From Euryarchaeota archaeon UBA125 (GTDB taxonomy: Archaea > Thermoplasmatota > Poseidoniia > Poseidoniales > Thalassarchaeaceae): a stretch of DNA of 7,115 nucleotides. This document shows positions 5,772-7,115 of this stretch, piece after piece. The notes beneath the pieces were generated by a model that worked only from the letters and a program-made list of their open reading frames with translations, searched no databases and was not told the DNA's origin. The stretch covers positions 4,389-11,503 of the forward strand of contig DAPV01000017.1 in NCBI GenBank assembly GCA_002502625.1, given 5' to 3'. Position 1 is the first letter of the stretch; every line of letters starts with the position of its first letter. A program made the position numbers and the translations under genes.

Positions 5772-6638
5772 GTGACCTCAGATGATGAACTCATTGACGA
5801 CTTTGTAGACGAAATTGATGTAAAATCCATGCATGGAGAAGGTGGAGAATCTACTGAGTGGATGGATCAACCCAAAATGAAAAAGATGTTCCAAGAGATT
5901 GAACATCGATTACAAGGAGTACTTGGAACCGGGCGATATGATTGGGTAGATAGACGTGTTTTTGATCAGGTTTTTGATCAATCTACATTATTATCAATAT
6001 ACAAATTGATGCGTCAAGGTGCAATTGATACAGTTGAATTTCCTATAGCTAGTGGGAAAGAAGCTCATGTTTTCTATGCAACAAGTATTGATGGTCCACG
6101 AGCGGTGAAGATTTTTCATACGAGTAATGCTGTTTTCAAAGGATTAACAAAATATATTGAAGGTGACCCAAGATTTGGAGGATTAAAACGAAGACATCGA
6201 GAATTAGTGACTATTTGGGTTCGAAAAGAACATCGAAATTTGAAGAGATTAGAGAATTCAGGTCTTCGAGTTCCTACTGCATTTGAAGTGAATCGTAATG
6301 TGTTAGTTATGGAATATCTTGGCTCAGACGAAGGTCCAAGCCCTCGACTTAGAGATATACAAATTGAAGATCCTGATGCTATTTTCAATGAATTAGTGAA
6401 TTTTATCAAAGTTTCATGGAAAGATGCTGATTTAGTTCATGCTGATTTATCAGAATACAATGTTCTTTGGCATAATGGTGAACCATGGATTATTGATGTA
6501 GGACAAGCAGTAAAATCTGCTCATCCAAATGCTGAAGAATTTTTAATCAGAGATGTAAGAAATATTTGTAACTGGGCGATTAAAAAAGGAGTCGAAACAA
6601 ACTTTGAAGAAACATTGCTGAGCATTTTAGAGGGATAA
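5772..6638 (+). CDS. rio1: RIO1-family atypical serine/threonine protein kinase
   Basis: RIO1 is an atypical kinase/ATPase acting in late maturation of the small ribosomal subunit. All hallmark motifs are present in 288 residues: the ATP-binding loop PIASGKEAHVFYA (91-103), ATP-anchoring K113 in AVKIF, the RIO-specific flexible-loop region (about 117-145, VFKGLTKYIEGDPRF), hinge VLVMEYLG (177-184), catalytic loop LVHADLSEYN with D225 and N230, and the metal-binding motif IIDVGQAV with D242. The usual RIO1 version of the last motif is DVSQ, so Gly replaces Ser at 244. The winged-helix-like N-terminal segment is short, and the first 30 residues are acidic (DDELIDDFVDEID). The start is GTG at 5772, backed by a good ribosome binding site eight bases after aIF1A. 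Being next to aIF1A and the Dim2-like gene fits a small-subunit assembly/initiation operon. The catalytic residues predict an active enzyme. Confidence 0.96.
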   Translation: MTSDDELIDDFVDEIDVKSMHGEGGESTEWMDQPKMKKMFQEIEHRLQGVLGTGRYDWVDRRVFDQVFDQSTLLSIYKLMRQGAIDTVEFPIASGKEAHVFYATSIDGPRAVKIFHTSNAVFKGLTKYIEGDPRFGGLKRRHRELVTIWVRKEHRNLKRLENSGLRVPTAFEVNRNVLVMEYLGSDEGPSPRLRDIQIEDPDAIFNELVNFIKVSWKDADLVHADLSEYNVLWHNGEPWIIDVGQAVKSAHPNAEEFLIRDVRNICNWAIKKGVETNFEETLLSILEG

Positions 6639-6657
6639 TCTGAATTAAATTACGATA

Positions 6658-6663
6658 GGAGGT
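6658..6663 (+). promoter_or_regulatory. Shine-Dalgarno site of the KH-domain gene
   Basis: GGAGGT is a perfect core match. Aligned to GGAGGTGA, it leaves four bases before the ATG at 6670, the same geometry as the other internal genes here. It lies in the 31-base spacer after rio1, which otherwise holds only a short A/T-rich tract. Confidence 0.85.
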
Positions 6664-6669
6664 TGGGAA

Positions 6670-7115
6670 ATGGAATTACTCGCTAGAATTGCAAAAGATC
6701 GTATTGGAGTCCTCATTGGTAAGTCGGGTGAAAGTAAATTAGAAATTGAGAATGCTGCTCAATGTACCTTACATATCGATTCAGAGACAGGAGAAGTCCA
6801 TGCAAAATGGTCAGATGAATCTGATCCAATTATTAGAATAAAAATGCCAGATGTGATTCGAGCAATTGGTAGAGGAATGTCTCCATCTAGGGCAATGACC
6901 TTGTTAAACGATGATGTTCATCTCAAAATGTATGATATTAGAGAATGGGTAGGACGTCAACCTAATCAAATTAAGAGAATGAGAGGAAGAATCATCGGAC
7001 GAAATGGGAGAATCCGTGAACTTATTGAGGAATTAAGTGGTGTTGAATTAGTAGTTTATCGTTCAACTGTTGTTGTTGTTGGAGATATAGATTCACTAAC
7101 CATTGGTTCAGCTGC
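6670..7115 (+). CDS. KH-domain RNA-binding protein, Dim2/Krr1 (Pno1) type, 3' truncated
   Basis: The frame opens with ATG at 6670 and stays open to the window edge, giving 148 complete codons; archaeal family members run to about 180-190 residues, so perhaps 35-40 are missing. It begins MELLARIAKDRIGVLIGKSG: the first KH domain has GxxG loop GKSG (17-20) and the following IDSETGEV strand (36-43). The linker includes AIGRGMSPSRAMTLLNDD (65-82), a strong signature of archaeal Dim2/Krr1-like proteins. The second KH domain has GxxG loop GRNG (110-113) within RGRIIGRNGRIRELIEELSG and continues VYRSTVVVVGD. Eukaryotic Dim2/Pno1 acts at the 3' end of 18S rRNA during small-subunit maturation, and archaeal homologues are thought to do likewise. 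Location directly after rio1 matches the common archaeal aIF1A-rio1-Dim2 gene order. Identity is confident; the C-terminus is unseen. Confidence 0.93.
   Translation, partial: MELLARIAKDRIGVLIGKSGESKLEIENAAQCTLHIDSETGEVHAKWSDESDPIIRIKMPDVIRAIGRGMSPSRAMTLLNDDVHLKMYDIREWVGRQPNQIKRMRGRIIGRNGRIRELIEELSGVELVVYRSTVVVVGDIDSLTIGSA

Noticed and set aside
6116..6409. Minus-strand 97-codon open frame within rio1
   Set aside because: Antisense to the conserved kinase core, no supporting signals.

Overview
The window is a continuous plus-strand stretch of AT-rich archaeal DNA (about 38-42% GC in the segments counted by hand), packed with genes and with no spacer longer than about 50 bases. The downstream genes are diagnostic of Archaea: translation initiation factor aIF1A, the atypical kinase RIO1 and a Dim2/Krr1-type KH-domain protein. 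The upstream genes encode the three antiporter-like membrane subunits of respiratory complex I (NuoL, NuoM, NuoN). Archaeal information-processing genes, a nuo-type complex I, moderate AT content and a compact layout best fit a marine Thermoplasmatota/Euryarchaeota lineage such as Marine Group II (Poseidoniales) or Marine Group III. This assignment is inference; no rRNA or other marker is present.

Region 1 (1-5119) is the end of a nuo operon in the order nuoL (5' end outside the window), nuoM, nuoN. The genes are translationally coupled: nuoL/nuoM overlap in TTGA, nuoM/nuoN in ATGA, and each downstream gene has the same GGGGGTGA ribosome binding site embedded in the end of the upstream gene, four bases before its start. 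The catalytic lysines, glutamates and histidines of the proton channels that fall inside the window are conserved. The surprise is in NuoL: the loop before its key discontinuous helix carries an insert of about 117 residues, made of a histidine-rich run followed by two EF-hand calcium-binding loops.

Region 2 (5120-5169) is a 50-base spacer with a T-run/TATA-like element about 27 bases upstream of the aIF1A ATG. aIF1A is the only gene start visible here without a correctly spaced Shine-Dalgarno sequence, so it probably begins a new, possibly leaderless, transcription unit.

Region 3 (5170-7115) is a translation and small-subunit biogenesis cluster: aIF1A, RIO1 kinase and Dim2/Krr1-like KH protein (3' end outside the window). 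The aIF1A is far longer than usual for Archaea because of an acidic C-terminal tail of about 75 residues, which holds two EDDDD modules and ends in an aspartate/aromatic motif resembling the eIF5B-binding tail of eukaryotic eIF1A. The two best leads in this window are the EF-hand/His insert in NuoL and the eukaryote-like acidic tail on aIF1A.
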